From positions 372,001 through 436,000 of the forward strand of contig NZ_JAJVDH010000004.1 of assembly GCF_022758145.1 (NCBI RefSeq): a stretch of DNA of 64,000 bases. Direction: 5' to 3'. A model generated the notes under the pieces. That model saw only the letters and a list, made by a program, of their open reading frames with translations, was not told where the DNA came from and did not search any database. Of the stretch, positions 8,367 to 16,985 are shown piece after piece. Within the stretch, counting starts at the first letter, position 1; the number at the start of each line of letters is the position of its first letter. This DNA comes from Pontibacter vulgaris (GTDB lineage Bacteria; Bacteroidota; Bacteroidia; Cytophagales; Hymenobacteraceae). A program made the translations under genes and the position numbers.

Positions 8367-9149
8367 ATGAATATAAAGTTTTACTCTATCCTGATGCTTT
8401 GCCTTTTGCTAGCCGGCTTTACTGCCAGTGCCCAGGGCGAACTGAAATTTGAAAAAGAAACGCACGATTTCGGTACTGTTGCCGAAGGTGTACAGGCTAC
8501 TTACGAGTTTAAAGTAAAAAATGTAGGCAACCAGCCTGTGGTAATTGCCAATGTTCAGCCATCTTGCGGTTGCACTACCCCAGATTGGACTAAAGACCCG
8601 ATTTTACCAGGTAAAACAGGCGTAATCAAAGCTATTTACAACACAGTTGGCCGCCCTGGTCCTTTTCACAAGTCTATTTCAATTACATCTAATGCTGCTA
8701 CAGCTTCTAAAGTTCTCTTTATAAAAGGTGAGGTTGGCCCAAAAGATTTAAAAACCAGTTATACTCAGGAACAAAAGGCGAACTCGCCGCGTTTGGCTGT
8801 TGGAGTAACTACTCATAGCTTCGGAAAACTTGAAAAAGGCCAAAAAGCTGTAGCTAAATTCGCAATAAAAAACACAGGTCGGCAGGACCTGATAGTGCAG
8901 GGTATAAAGTCGGTTTGCAACTGCGTGAGCTATAAAGTATCGGTTCCGGCAATAAAACCAGGACAACAGGCAACTTTGGAACTAACGTATGTACCAACGG
9001 TGTTAAAGGAGCAAAACGAAGTAGTAACCATACTTTCAAACGATATTATAATGCCAGACCTCAAGCTTACGCTTAAAGCAAACGTGGTAGAGAGTCTGAC
9101 TTCAAAGAATATGTTAAGGGAGGGCGGACAGCCGGTACCTTTCAGATAG
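8367..9149 (+). CDS. Exported DUF1573 protein with two repeats
   Basis: 260 residues. A signal peptide (MNIKFYSILMLCLLLAGF..., cleavage after ASAQ at about 23) directs it to the periplasm or surface. Two DUF1573 (Ig-like, ASH/MSP-type) domains follow: the first has FEKETHDFGTVAEG, VKNVGNQPVVI and PSCGCTTPDW, and the second has THSFGKLEKGQ, IKNTGRQDLIV and SVCNCVSYKV. Each carries a C-x-C pair at the same place, suggesting a conserved structural or metal/redox role. The domain family is very common in Bacteroidota, with no settled function. It has its own promoter, and the divergent neighbour is the E1 gene. Confidence 0.85.
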   Translation: MNIKFYSILMLCLLLAGFTASAQGELKFEKETHDFGTVAEGVQATYEFKVKNVGNQPVVIANVQPSCGCTTPDWTKDPILPGKTGVIKAIYNTVGRPGPFHKSISITSNAATASKVLFIKGEVGPKDLKTSYTQEQKANSPRLAVGVTTHSFGKLEKGQKAVAKFAIKNTGRQDLIVQGIKSVCNCVSYKVSVPAIKPGQQATLELTYVPTVLKEQNEVVTILSNDIIMPDLKLTLKANVVESLTSKNMLREGGQPVPFR

Positions 9150-9359
9150 TTTTTTTCATAGTTTTATTTTGTACTAATGGCAGTGATTTTATCGCTGCCT
9201 TTTTTCATTTTATACCCTTCCCTCCTCTCATTTCCAATGCTTTTTGATACAATTTCAGAATGCAGCTGCAGGCAATTAAACCTTGTTGCATTTGTTCTTT
9301 TAATTACCTGAAGTTGTGGTATATTTGCGCAGCTTTTCCAAAACTTAATATAGAACGAC

Positions 9360-10472
9360 ATGATTATTGGTGTTCCAAAGGAAATCAAGAATAATGAGAA
9401 CCGCGTAGGTGCAACACCTGCCGGTGTAAATGAACTGGTACGTAACGGCCACACCGTATACGTGCAGGCTACTGCCGGCGAAGGCAGCGGTTTTGCTGAC
9501 GAAGATTATGCGAAAGCTGGTGCGACTATACTTCCGACAATAGAAGAAGTATATGGCATCGCTGAAATGATCATCAAAGTAAAAGAGCCGATTGAGTCTG
9601 AGTACAGCCTGATCAAAGAAAACCAGTTGCTGTTCACTTACTTCCACTTTGCATCTTATGAGCCGCTTACGCATGCCATGATCGAGCGCAAAGCGATCTG
9701 CCTTGCTTACGAAACAGTAGAGAAAACTGACAGAAGCCTGCCTTTGCTGGTTCCTATGTCTGAAGTTGCTGGCCGTATGGCAATACAGGAAGGTGCTAAA
9801 TACCTTGAGAAGCCGTTAAAAGGCCGCGGTATACTTTTAGGTGGCGTACCAGGTGTTCGCCCTGCTAAAGTATTGGTACTTGGTGGTGGCGTAGTTGGTA
9901 CAAACGCTGCTAAAATGGCTGCAGGCCTTGGCGCTGATGTTACTATCCTGGATACTAACCTTGCCCGTCTGCGTTATCTGGATGATATCCTGCCTGCTAA
10001 CGTTAACACACAGATGTCGAATGAATACACTATCCGTGAGCTTGTTCAGACACACGACCTGATCATTGGTGCGGTATTGATACCTGGTGCTAAGGCTCCT
10101 AACCTGATCACTCGTGATATGCTGAAAACAATGAAGCCAGGTACTGTATTGGTAGACGTTGCTGTTGACCAGGGCGGTTGCATCGAAACCTGTAAGCCAA
10201 CTACACACGAGAACCCGACTTTCATTATTGATGATGTGGTTCATTACTGCGTGGCTAACATGCCAGGTGCTGTTCCTTTCACATCTACACAGGCGCTTAC
10301 AAACGCTACATTGCCTTTTGCAGTGCAGTTAGCTAACAAAGGCTGGAAACAAGCATGTGCTGATAGCGCAGAGCTGAAGAAAGGCCTGAACGTTGTGAAC
10401 GGTAAGGTAGTTTATCCAGGCGTGGCTGAAGCCTTTAACCTGGAATACACACCAGTTGATTCTATACTGTAA
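9360..10472 (+). CDS. ald: Alanine dehydrogenase
   Basis: 370 residues, the usual length. N-terminal MIIGVPKEIKNNENRVGATP contains Arg15, which contacts pyruvate; Lys74 lies in IIKVKEP; catalytic His is in FTYFHFAS; the NAD-binding Rossmann motif VLGGGVVGTNAAKMA is at about 174-188; and VDQGGCIET and NMPGAVPFTST are family signatures. It interconverts L-alanine and pyruvate plus ammonia with NAD+, in the cytoplasm. Upstream TATATTTG (9320-9327) is a good -7 element, but no TTG lies at the usual distance. A terminator follows at 10494. Base composition is even and close to that of highly expressed genes. Confidence 0.95.
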   Translation: MIIGVPKEIKNNENRVGATPAGVNELVRNGHTVYVQATAGEGSGFADEDYAKAGATILPTIEEVYGIAEMIIKVKEPIESEYSLIKENQLLFTYFHFASYEPLTHAMIERKAICLAYETVEKTDRSLPLLVPMSEVAGRMAIQEGAKYLEKPLKGRGILLGGVPGVRPAKVLVLGGGVVGTNAAKMAAGLGADVTILDTNLARLRYLDDILPANVNTQMSNEYTIRELVQTHDLIIGAVLIPGAKAPNLITRDMLKTMKPGTVLVDVAVDQGGCIETCKPTTHENPTFIIDDVVHYCVANMPGAVPFTSTQALTNATLPFAVQLANKGWKQACADSAELKKGLNVVNGKVVYPGVAEAFNLEYTPVDSIL

Positions 10473-10493
10473 GCTTTAGCTTAGTAACTATAA

Positions 10494-10530
10494 AAAGGCG
10501 CCTTTTTGACTTTGTCAGGAAGGCGCCTTT
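10494..10530 (+). terminator. Terminator after ald
   Basis: A 10-bp stem AAAGGCGCCT / AGGCGCCTTT encloses an 17-nt loop that can itself form a short TGAC/GTCA pairing. It is followed by ATTTTG, a weak U tract. Confidence 0.65.
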
Positions 10531-10622
10531 ATTTTGAGGCTTCAGGTATAAATTTATACTTAAACGAACTATACCAAACCAGCTATACTTTATAGTATAA
10601 GCACACCCTTATTATTGTATTG

Positions 10623-12500
10623 ATGTTCGATTACGATTTTAAATTGATGCTGCGCAGAATAGGGCTACTTATAGGCTTATACATGCTGTTGCGGCTGGTT
10701 TTCTACATTTTCAACTACAGCACTTTTGCAGAAGCCGAGTTTAGCCAAACTATACTTGCTTTTGCCCATGGCCTTCGTTTCGACCTGGCTGCGCTTACCA
10801 TCATCAATATACCGTTTATACTTCTCTCATTATTTCCGCACCAGACCCCTAGAAGCACAACCTTCCAGCGCATACTGCTTTGGCTATTTATACTTTCGAA
10901 TGTGCCTTTCATTGCCCTGGGGCTGGTAGATGTAGAGTTTTTTAAATTTATAGGCCAAAGATCAAGCAACGAGGTTTTAACCATAACCGGCGACATTGCA
11001 GACCAATTGGGGCAACTGGCGCGCTATTACTGGTACCTGGGTTTCGGGTTTATACTGCTGGTAATAGGCCTGGTTAAAGTATACCCTCGAACAAAACAAG
11101 AACCGGCAAAAGAGCTTTCTTATATACTGCGCTACCTGCGTTTGCTGTTGGTGGCAGCCTTAGCTATACTTACCATCCGGGGAGGAATACAGCTGAAGCC
11201 CTTGCGCACCAGCCATGCATTCATACTTCAGCCGGCCGCACTTGGGCACCTTACCTTAAACTCGCCTTTCACTTTCTTTAAAAGTATAGGCCAGCAAAAA
11301 CTCGAAGAGAAAAATTATTTCCCTGATGAACAAGCCTTGCAGCAGGCCCTGCATTTCAATCCGGACAAGTATAAAAACCAGCCCACTCCGCCATTCAATG
11401 AGAATGTAGTCATTATTATTCTGGAGAGCTTTGCCGGAGAATATATAGGCGCTTTAAATAGTGGCAAAGGCTATACGCCATACTTTGATTCGCTGGCCAC
11501 GCAAGGTGTTTTGTTCAAAAATAATTTTGCAAACGGCCGTAAATCCATTGAAGCGTTACCTTCTGTTCTGGCAGGTTTACCATCATTTATGCAGTCGCCT
11601 TATATTACCTCTGCTTACCAGACCAATACACTTTATGGCTTGGGAACTGTACTTAAGGAGGCAGGCTACAAAACTGCTTTCTTTCACGGCGCCGCCAACG
11701 GCACTATGGGTTTCAATAACTTTTCTAAACAAGCTGGCATTGGTTCTTACTATGGCTTGGATGAATATCCGGCTGAACTAAAAGACAAAAACTACGACGG
11801 CCAGTGGGGTATTTTTGATGAACCATACCTGCAGTATGTGGCAAAAGAGCTTACTAACCTGAAGCAACCATTCGGGGCAACAGTTTTTACGCTGAGCTCG
11901 CACCAGCCCTACACCGTTCCGGCAAAGTATAAAGGCAAATTTCCGAAGGGCGATCTGGAAATACACGAATCTATTGGCTACGCCGATTACGCCCTGCATC
12001 AGTTTTTTAAAGCTGCCTCTCAACAACCCTGGTACAACAATACCCTGTTCATACTTACCGCCGACCATACCCAGATGAGCTCGAATGTGGCCTATCAGAA
12101 TGAGCTAGGAAATTATCGTATACCCCTACTCCTCTTCCACCCCCGCAAGCAGTTTAAAAGTATAAATCCGGAGCGGGTTACGCAGCAAGCCGACATTTTC
12201 CCCACTATAGTGGATTACCTGAATTTATCTACAGACAAAGCATTGCCTTTCGGAGAGTCGGTATTGGATAGCACAGCCGCAGGCCGCGCCCTGTTTTATA
12301 ATGGCAACTCATACTTTATGGTACAGCAGGATGGCGTAACGGAACTTCTGCCAGACGATAAAGCAAAATTCTATACTTTCCCCGACCTGACACCTGCAAC
12401 TGAAAACCCAGCGCAGGAGCAGCAACTGAAAGCTTATGTGCAGTATTTCAGAAATGGGCTGGTAAGCAATAATTTATACTTCTGGCGAAAGGAAAAATAA
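10623..12500 (+). CDS. LTA synthase-family membrane sulfatase / phospho-head-group transferase
   Basis: 625 residues from ATG 10623 (a TTG codon immediately upstream is in frame). Five hydrophobic segments in the first 190 residues (about 10-28, 38-52, 57-73, 83-101, 132-150 and 166-182) precede an alkaline-phosphatase/sulfatase fold domain outside the membrane, the LtaS architecture. The metal/nucleophile region is NVVIIILESFAGEYIG, then NGRKSIEALPS, where Ser308 replaces the catalytic Thr of LtaS; HGAANGTMGF and ILTADHT provide metal ligands. Gram-negative relatives transfer phosphoglycerol or phosphoethanolamine from phospholipids to periplasmic glucans or lipid A. Because Bacteroidota lack lipoteichoic acid, the acceptor here is unknown. 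Upstream sequence has three TATACTT-type words. It converges with the HSDR_N gene, 6 bp away, with no visible terminator. Confidence 0.8.
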   Translation: MFDYDFKLMLRRIGLLIGLYMLLRLVFYIFNYSTFAEAEFSQTILAFAHGLRFDLAALTIINIPFILLSLFPHQTPRSTTFQRILLWLFILSNVPFIALGLVDVEFFKFIGQRSSNEVLTITGDIADQLGQLARYYWYLGFGFILLVIGLVKVYPRTKQEPAKELSYILRYLRLLLVAALAILTIRGGIQLKPLRTSHAFILQPAALGHLTLNSPFTFFKSIGQQKLEEKNYFPDEQALQQALHFNPDKYKNQPTPPFNENVVIIILESFAGEYIGALNSGKGYTPYFDSLATQGVLFKNNFANGRKSIEALPSVLAGLPSFMQSPYITSAYQTNTLYGLGTVLKEAGYKTAFFHGAANGTMGFNNFSKQAGIGSYYGLDEYPAELKDKNYDGQWGIFDEPYLQYVAKELTNLKQPFGATVFTLSSHQPYTVPAKYKGKFPKGDLEIHESIGYADYALHQFFKAASQQPWYNNTLFILTADHTQMSSNVAYQNELGNYRIPLLLFHPRKQFKSINPERVTQQADIFPTIVDYLNLSTDKALPFGESVLDSTAAGRALFYNGNSYFMVQQDGVTELLPDDKAKFYTFPDLTPATENPAQEQQLKAYVQYFRNGLVSNNLYFWRKEK

Positions 12501-12506
12501 GCGGTT

Positions 12507-12959
12507 TTATACTTCCTGCTGAAAAACCGGGATCTCCTGAAGCGGCAAATACCTGCGAGTTTTAAAATCTACTTCCCAACAAAAATGCTCCAGGCCGTTG
12601 GTTATGGCCACATATTTTGCCTGCAACGCCTGGTTATAAGTTGATACCTGTTTTACCACTTCCTGCGTAATAGGCACGTAAGCAGCTTTGCATTCTACTA
12701 ACAAATGTGGTTGCCCCATGTTGTTGTAAATACAAATATCAGTGCGTTTCTGAAGCTTATTGTAAGTAGTGCCCCTCTCCACACTGATCAGGCTTTTAGG
12801 ATAATGTAACTGGTTAAGCAAATAATGCAGAAAATGCTGCCGCACCCATTCTTCGGGTGTCAGCAGCACGTATTTACGGCGCAGTGCGTCAAAAATCAGC
12901 GAATTAGCTTCGGATTGTTTAAGTTTGTACTCAAATGGCGGCAGGTTCAGCGTATCCAT
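12507..12959 (-). CDS. Stand-alone HSDR_N-type nuclease domain protein
   Basis: 150 residues matching the N-terminal nuclease domain of type I restriction HsdR subunits (HSDR_N_2). The PD-(D/E)xK-like active site is visible as TDICIYN ... LLVECKA (about 73-92), and EEWVRQHFLHYLLNQLHYP is the conserved helix before it. There is no helicase part and no hsdM or hsdS nearby, so this is not a type I restriction enzyme. Single-domain forms are common in Bacteroidota chromosomes and their role is unknown; DNA or RNA repair, or housekeeping nuclease activity, would be plausible. It is divergent from the AMP nucleosidase gene, with a 64-bp gap. Confidence 0.8.
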   Translation of the reverse strand: MDTLNLPPFEYKLKQSEANSLIFDALRRKYVLLTPEEWVRQHFLHYLLNQLHYPKSLISVERGTTYNKLQKRTDICIYNNMGQPHLLVECKAAYVPITQEVVKQVSTYNQALQAKYVAITNGLEHFCWEVDFKTRRYLPLQEIPVFQQEV

Positions 12960-13023
12960 GTCGCAAATTTACTCATTTATACTTGCAGCTTACATTTTGC
13001 AGGTATGTTAAAATAATTGTTAG

Positions 13024-13797
13024 ATGAAGTCGAAAGAAGAAATCGTTAAAAACTGGCTCCCGCGTTACACGGGCGTGCCTTTAGATGAGTTCGGGGAGTA
13101 TATTCTGCTCACGAATTTTATAAATTATGTGAAAATGTTTGCCGACAGGTTTGGTGTTGAGATCAGAGGGCTTGATAAACCAATGCAAACAGCTACAGCC
13201 AACAACATCACCATTATTAACTTTGGAATGGGTAGCCCAATGGCAGCAACCGTAATGGACCTGCTCTCAGCTGTAAAACCAAAAGCAGCTTTGTTTCTGG
13301 GCAAATGTGGTGGCCTTAAGAAAAAAACGCAGTTAGGCGACCTTATACTTCCTATTGCAGCCATCCGCGGTGAAGGTACTTCTGATGATTACCTGCCACC
13401 TGAAATTCCTGCACTGCCATCTTTCCGTTTACAGCGTGCCGTTTCTTCCATGATCAAGAAGCACGAAATGGATTACTGGACCGGTACCGTTTATACTACC
13501 AACCGCCGCGTTTGGGAGCACGACGAAGAGTTTAAAGAATACCTGCGCCAGATCAGGGCTATGGGTGTGGATATGGAAACGGCCACAATTTTCACGGTAG
13601 GCTTTATCAACGAGATCCCTCACGGTGCTTTGCTGCTGGTTTCTGATAACCCGATGGTGCCCGAAGGTGTGAAAACATCTGAAAGCGATAAGCTGGTTAC
13701 CTCAAACTTTGTAGAAAAACACCTTAGCATTGGTATAGATTCGCTGCAGGAGCTTATAAACTCAGGCGAATCGGTTAAACACATGCGTTTTGAGTAA
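13024..13797 (+). CDS. amn: AMP nucleosidase, short form
   Basis: 257 residues of the nucleoside phosphorylase superfamily. FLGKCGGL, GEGTSDDYLPPEIPA, the substrate-binding GVDMETATIFTVG and VSDNPMVPEGVKT match Bacteroidota AMP nucleosidases, which lack the N-terminal regulatory domain of the about 480-aa E. coli Amn. It hydrolyses AMP to adenine and ribose 5-phosphate in purine salvage and energy balance. The next gene, an amidohydrolase lipoprotein, starts 10 bp downstream and is probably cotranscribed. Confidence 0.88.
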   Translation: MKSKEEIVKNWLPRYTGVPLDEFGEYILLTNFINYVKMFADRFGVEIRGLDKPMQTATANNITIINFGMGSPMAATVMDLLSAVKPKAALFLGKCGGLKKKTQLGDLILPIAAIRGEGTSDDYLPPEIPALPSFRLQRAVSSMIKKHEMDYWTGTVYTTNRRVWEHDEEFKEYLRQIRAMGVDMETATIFTVGFINEIPHGALLLVSDNPMVPEGVKTSESDKLVTSNFVEKHLSIGIDSLQELINSGESVKHMRFE

Positions 13798-13807
13798 GAG
13801 CTAAAGT

Positions 13808-15475
13808 ATGACTAAAAACCTACGCACCCTTGCCGCCGCCGTTTTACTTGGTGGCGCTTTTTTAAGTAGCTGCACCGGCACTAAATCCAGCAGCCAGACA
13901 GCCGCTGACCTGATCGTGTACAACGGCAACGTTTACACTGTAAATAACAGTTTCGGTAAAGCCGAGGCTTTTGCTGTTAAAGATGGCAAAATACTGGAAA
14001 CAGGTACATCTGAAGCTATCCGCCAAAAGTATACGGCCACTGAACAGGTTGATGCCGAAGGCAAAACTATACTTCCAGGCCTGATAGATGCGCACTCCCA
14101 CTTCTACCGTTATGGCCTGGCCCTGCAATCTGCCGACCTGGTAGGGACAGCGTCTTTTAAAGAAGTAGTGCAGAAAGTAACAGAACAGCGCGAAAAGTAT
14201 CCGAATGCTGCCTGGATAACAGGTCGTGGCTGGGATCAGAACGACTGGGCTGTGAAAGAGTTTCCGGCTAAAGACACCCTGGATAAGCTTTACCCGAATA
14301 CACCGGTTATACTTACCCGCATAGATGGGCATGCAGCACTGGCAAACCAGAAAGCGCTTGATCTGGCGGGCGTTACACCGCAAACTAAATTGGTTGGCGG
14401 CCTTGTAGAAGTTGAAAAAGGAAAGCTGACAGGTATACTTATTGATAATGCTGTAGATCTGGTTACAACTAAAATTCCGGAAGCGAGCGAGGCTGAAAAA
14501 CGACAGGCGCTGGTAAATGCTGAAAACAACTGTTTTGCAGTGGGTTTAACCACCGTTGTGGATGCCGGCCTGGATAAGCCAACGGTAGAGCTGATGGATG
14601 CCATGCACAAAAGTGGCGACCTGCAAATGCGCGTTTATGCCATGCTGAACCCAACGCAGGAAAACCAGGACTACTATTTTAAGCAAGGCTTGTATAAAAC
14701 TGACCGTCTGAATGTACGCTCTTTCAAAATCTATGCAGATGGTGCACTTGGCTCAAGAGGCGCTAACTTATTAAAGCCTTACCACGACCGTGCAGGGCAT
14801 TATGGTTTCTTACTGGCTTCAGAGAAAGAGTTTCGTGACATAGCAGCCAAGCTATACCAGCATGGCTTCCAGATGAATACCCATGCCATTGGTGACTCTG
14901 CCAACCGCCTGCTACTGGACATTTATGGCGGCTTACTGAAAGGGAAAAACGACAGGCGCTGGAGAATTGAGCATGCCCAGATCATCAACCCTGCTGATAT
15001 GGCCAAGTTCGGTAACTATAGCATTATACCGTCTATGCAGCCAACACACGCTACTTCGGATATGTACTGGGCTGCAGATCGTTTAGGTACTGAGCGCATC
15101 AAACATGCTTATCCTTTTAAAGAACTTATGCAGCAAAACGGCTACATTCCACTAGGCAGCGATTTCCCGGTAGAAGATATTAATCCGTTTTATACTTTCC
15201 ATGCAGCCGTCGCGCGCCAGGATGCCAAGAATTACCCTGCAAATGGTTTCCAGATGGAAAATGCTTTAACCCGTGAAGAAGCACTGCGTGGCATGACCAT
15301 TTGGGCTGCCAAAGCTAACTTCGAGGAAAACGAGAAAGGCAGCCTGGAAGCCGGCAAATTCGCTGATTTTATACTTGTAGATAAAGACCTGCTAACGATA
15401 AAGCCGGAAGAAATGAGAGGCGTTCAGGTATTAAAAACATATGTAAACGGAAAGCTGGTTTATAAGAAACAATAA
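13808..15475 (+). CDS. Exported YtcJ-like amidohydrolase lipoprotein
   Basis: 555 residues. A signal peptide with lipobox LSSC (Cys22) places it in the envelope as a lipoprotein. The mature part is a metal-dependent amidohydrolase of the YtcJ/AepA family: composite beta-sandwich start DLIVYNGNVYTVN, metal site DAHSHFYR (about 95-102), ITGRGWDQNDW, FKIYADGALGSRGA, NTHAIGDSANR, RIEHAQIINP and C-terminal LGSDFPVEDINPFYT. The family hydrolyses C-N bonds in cyclic or acylated substrates; the true substrate is unknown. The position behind AMP nucleosidase is suggestive of nucleotide-derived compound turnover but is not proof. A strong terminator follows. Confidence 0.82.
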   Translation: MTKNLRTLAAAVLLGGAFLSSCTGTKSSSQTAADLIVYNGNVYTVNNSFGKAEAFAVKDGKILETGTSEAIRQKYTATEQVDAEGKTILPGLIDAHSHFYRYGLALQSADLVGTASFKEVVQKVTEQREKYPNAAWITGRGWDQNDWAVKEFPAKDTLDKLYPNTPVILTRIDGHAALANQKALDLAGVTPQTKLVGGLVEVEKGKLTGILIDNAVDLVTTKIPEASEAEKRQALVNAENNCFAVGLTTVVDAGLDKPTVELMDAMHKSGDLQMRVYAMLNPTQENQDYYFKQGLYKTDRLNVRSFKIYADGALGSRGANLLKPYHDRAGHYGFLLASEKEFRDIAAKLYQHGFQMNTHAIGDSANRLLLDIYGGLLKGKNDRRWRIEHAQIINPADMAKFGNYSIIPSMQPTHATSDMYWAADRLGTERIKHAYPFKELMQQNGYIPLGSDFPVEDINPFYTFHAAVARQDAKNYPANGFQMENALTREEALRGMTIWAAKANFEENEKGSLEAGKFADFILVDKDLLTIKPEEMRGVQVLKTYVNGKLVYKKQ

Positions 15476-15491
15476 TTCCGTTATACTTCAT

Positions 15492-15532
15492 AAAACAAAA
15501 GCGGCTGCAAATTTTGCAGCCGCTTTTGTTTT
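15492..15532. terminator. Bidirectional terminator, 19-bp arms
   Basis: Arms AAAACAAAAGCGGCTGCAA (15492-15510) and its perfect complement (15514-15532) flank a 3-nt centre. A-run and T-run flanks serve both the amidohydrolase gene and the convergent MFS gene. Confidence 0.88.
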
Positions 15533-15555
15533 AAAGCTTAAGCTCGGATACTGGT

Positions 15556-16875
15556 TTATCTGACTGCAGCTTCCATCTTCGGCTCCAGGGTTTTCTTGCC
15601 TTTAACCATAAACAGGAATACTAAGCCCAGTGCGAAAAACGTGATCAGGGCAAGTATACTGTAGCGCATAGAGCCTGTCAGTTGTGCAATCAAACCATAC
15701 GCCATTGTTCCTAAAACGATAGATACTTTCTCGGTTACATCATAAAAACTGAAGAACGAAGCATGGTCTATAGTTGTGGCAGGTATAAGTTTAGAATAAG
15801 TAGAGCGCGACATTGATTGTATACCGCCCATAACGGTGCCTACAACAGCTGCCAGTATATAAAACTGCATGGCACTTTCGGTAAAATAAGCAGCTATACA
15901 AATGCCAATCCAGATCAGGACACCAATAACCAAAGCTCTGATATTGCCATATCGTTTGGAGATAGCAGCAAACCCATAAGCACCTGCAATAGCCACCAAT
16001 TGTATGATAAGTATAGTCAGGATCAGGGCATCGTCAGGTAGTTTAAGTTCTTCAATTCCAAATATGGTTGCCACGTACATTACAGTTTGAACGCCCATGT
16101 TGTAGAAAAAGTAAGCTAATAAGAAGCGCTTCAGCATAGGCAAATCCTGGGCCTGTGCCCATACTTTCTGCAGTTCCTTAAATCCATTAAACAACCAGTT
16201 GCCTGTTGCTTTACGATGGTACACATTCTCCGGAAGATGAAAGAAAGTATACTGTGCAAAACCAAACCACCAGATACCCGTGCTCAGAAAAGCTATGCGC
16301 GGCGGCAGACTTTTATTATCAGCAGCTATTCCAAACAGCTCAGGTTTCAGAATCATGGCCAGGTTAAATACTAGTAACAGCACACTGCCGATATAGCCCA
16401 TCGAAAAGCCCTTTGCACTTAAGCGGTCGTATTGGTCTTCGGTAGCAATTTCGGGCAGGTAAGCATTATAAAACACAATACTGCCGCTAAAGCCTATGGT
16501 AGCAAGTATAAAAAGTATAACCGAAATGGTAAAAGTATTGGCTGTAAAGAAGTATAAACCGGCACACGAAAACGAGCCTAGGTAGCAAAAGAGCTTCAGG
16601 AATAATTTTTTCCGGCCACTATAATCGGCTATGGCTGTTAATATAGGGCTAAGGCAGGCTATAATCAGGAAAGCAGCCGAAATAGCGTAGGAGAATAAAA
16701 CAGAGCTTTTTAACTCAAACCCCAGAAAATTAACAACATCAGTTCCGTCAGGTTTTTGCGCTACAGCACTAAAGTATATCGGAAAAATAGTGGAAGTGAT
16801 AACCAGGGAATAAACAGAGTTAGCCCAATCGTAAAAGCACCAGGCCCTGGTAACGGTAGGATCATTTTTTTGCAT
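15556..16875 (-). CDS. UMF1-type major facilitator transporter
   Basis: 439 residues from ATG 16875; the reading frame extends 5 codons to a TTG but the ATG start MQKNDP fits the family. About 11-12 hydrophobic segments span the protein. The N-terminal signature RAWCFYDWANSVYSLVI and the loop ADYSGRKKL (MFS motif A-like) identify the UMF1/Atg22-like subfamily. Bacterial substrates are not established; eukaryotic Atg22 exports amino acids from the vacuole. Expected in the inner membrane. The gene has its own upstream gap of 110 bp before the helical-repeat genes. Confidence 0.82.
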   Translation of the reverse strand: MQKNDPTVTRAWCFYDWANSVYSLVITSTIFPIYFSAVAQKPDGTDVVNFLGFELKSSVLFSYAISAAFLIIACLSPILTAIADYSGRKKLFLKLFCYLGSFSCAGLYFFTANTFTISVILFILATIGFSGSIVFYNAYLPEIATEDQYDRLSAKGFSMGYIGSVLLLVFNLAMILKPELFGIAADNKSLPPRIAFLSTGIWWFGFAQYTFFHLPENVYHRKATGNWLFNGFKELQKVWAQAQDLPMLKRFLLAYFFYNMGVQTVMYVATIFGIEELKLPDDALILTILIIQLVAIAGAYGFAAISKRYGNIRALVIGVLIWIGICIAAYFTESAMQFYILAAVVGTVMGGIQSMSRSTYSKLIPATTIDHASFFSFYDVTEKVSIVLGTMAYGLIAQLTGSMRYSILALITFFALGLVFLFMVKGKKTLEPKMEAAVR

Positions 16876-16985
16876 TCTGAAATTTAGCAAAAATCTTTAC
16901 TTCTATGCTATGCCCCGCTTTAACTTTTACAGGTTATGGAAGCATTTACCTTAGGCTTATTAGTATTTAAAACCCGGAGCTATAA

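Noticed and set aside
12507-12959. Restriction-modification system
   Set aside because: Only the isolated nuclease domain is present; no methylase, specificity or translocase genes exist within at least 10 kb.
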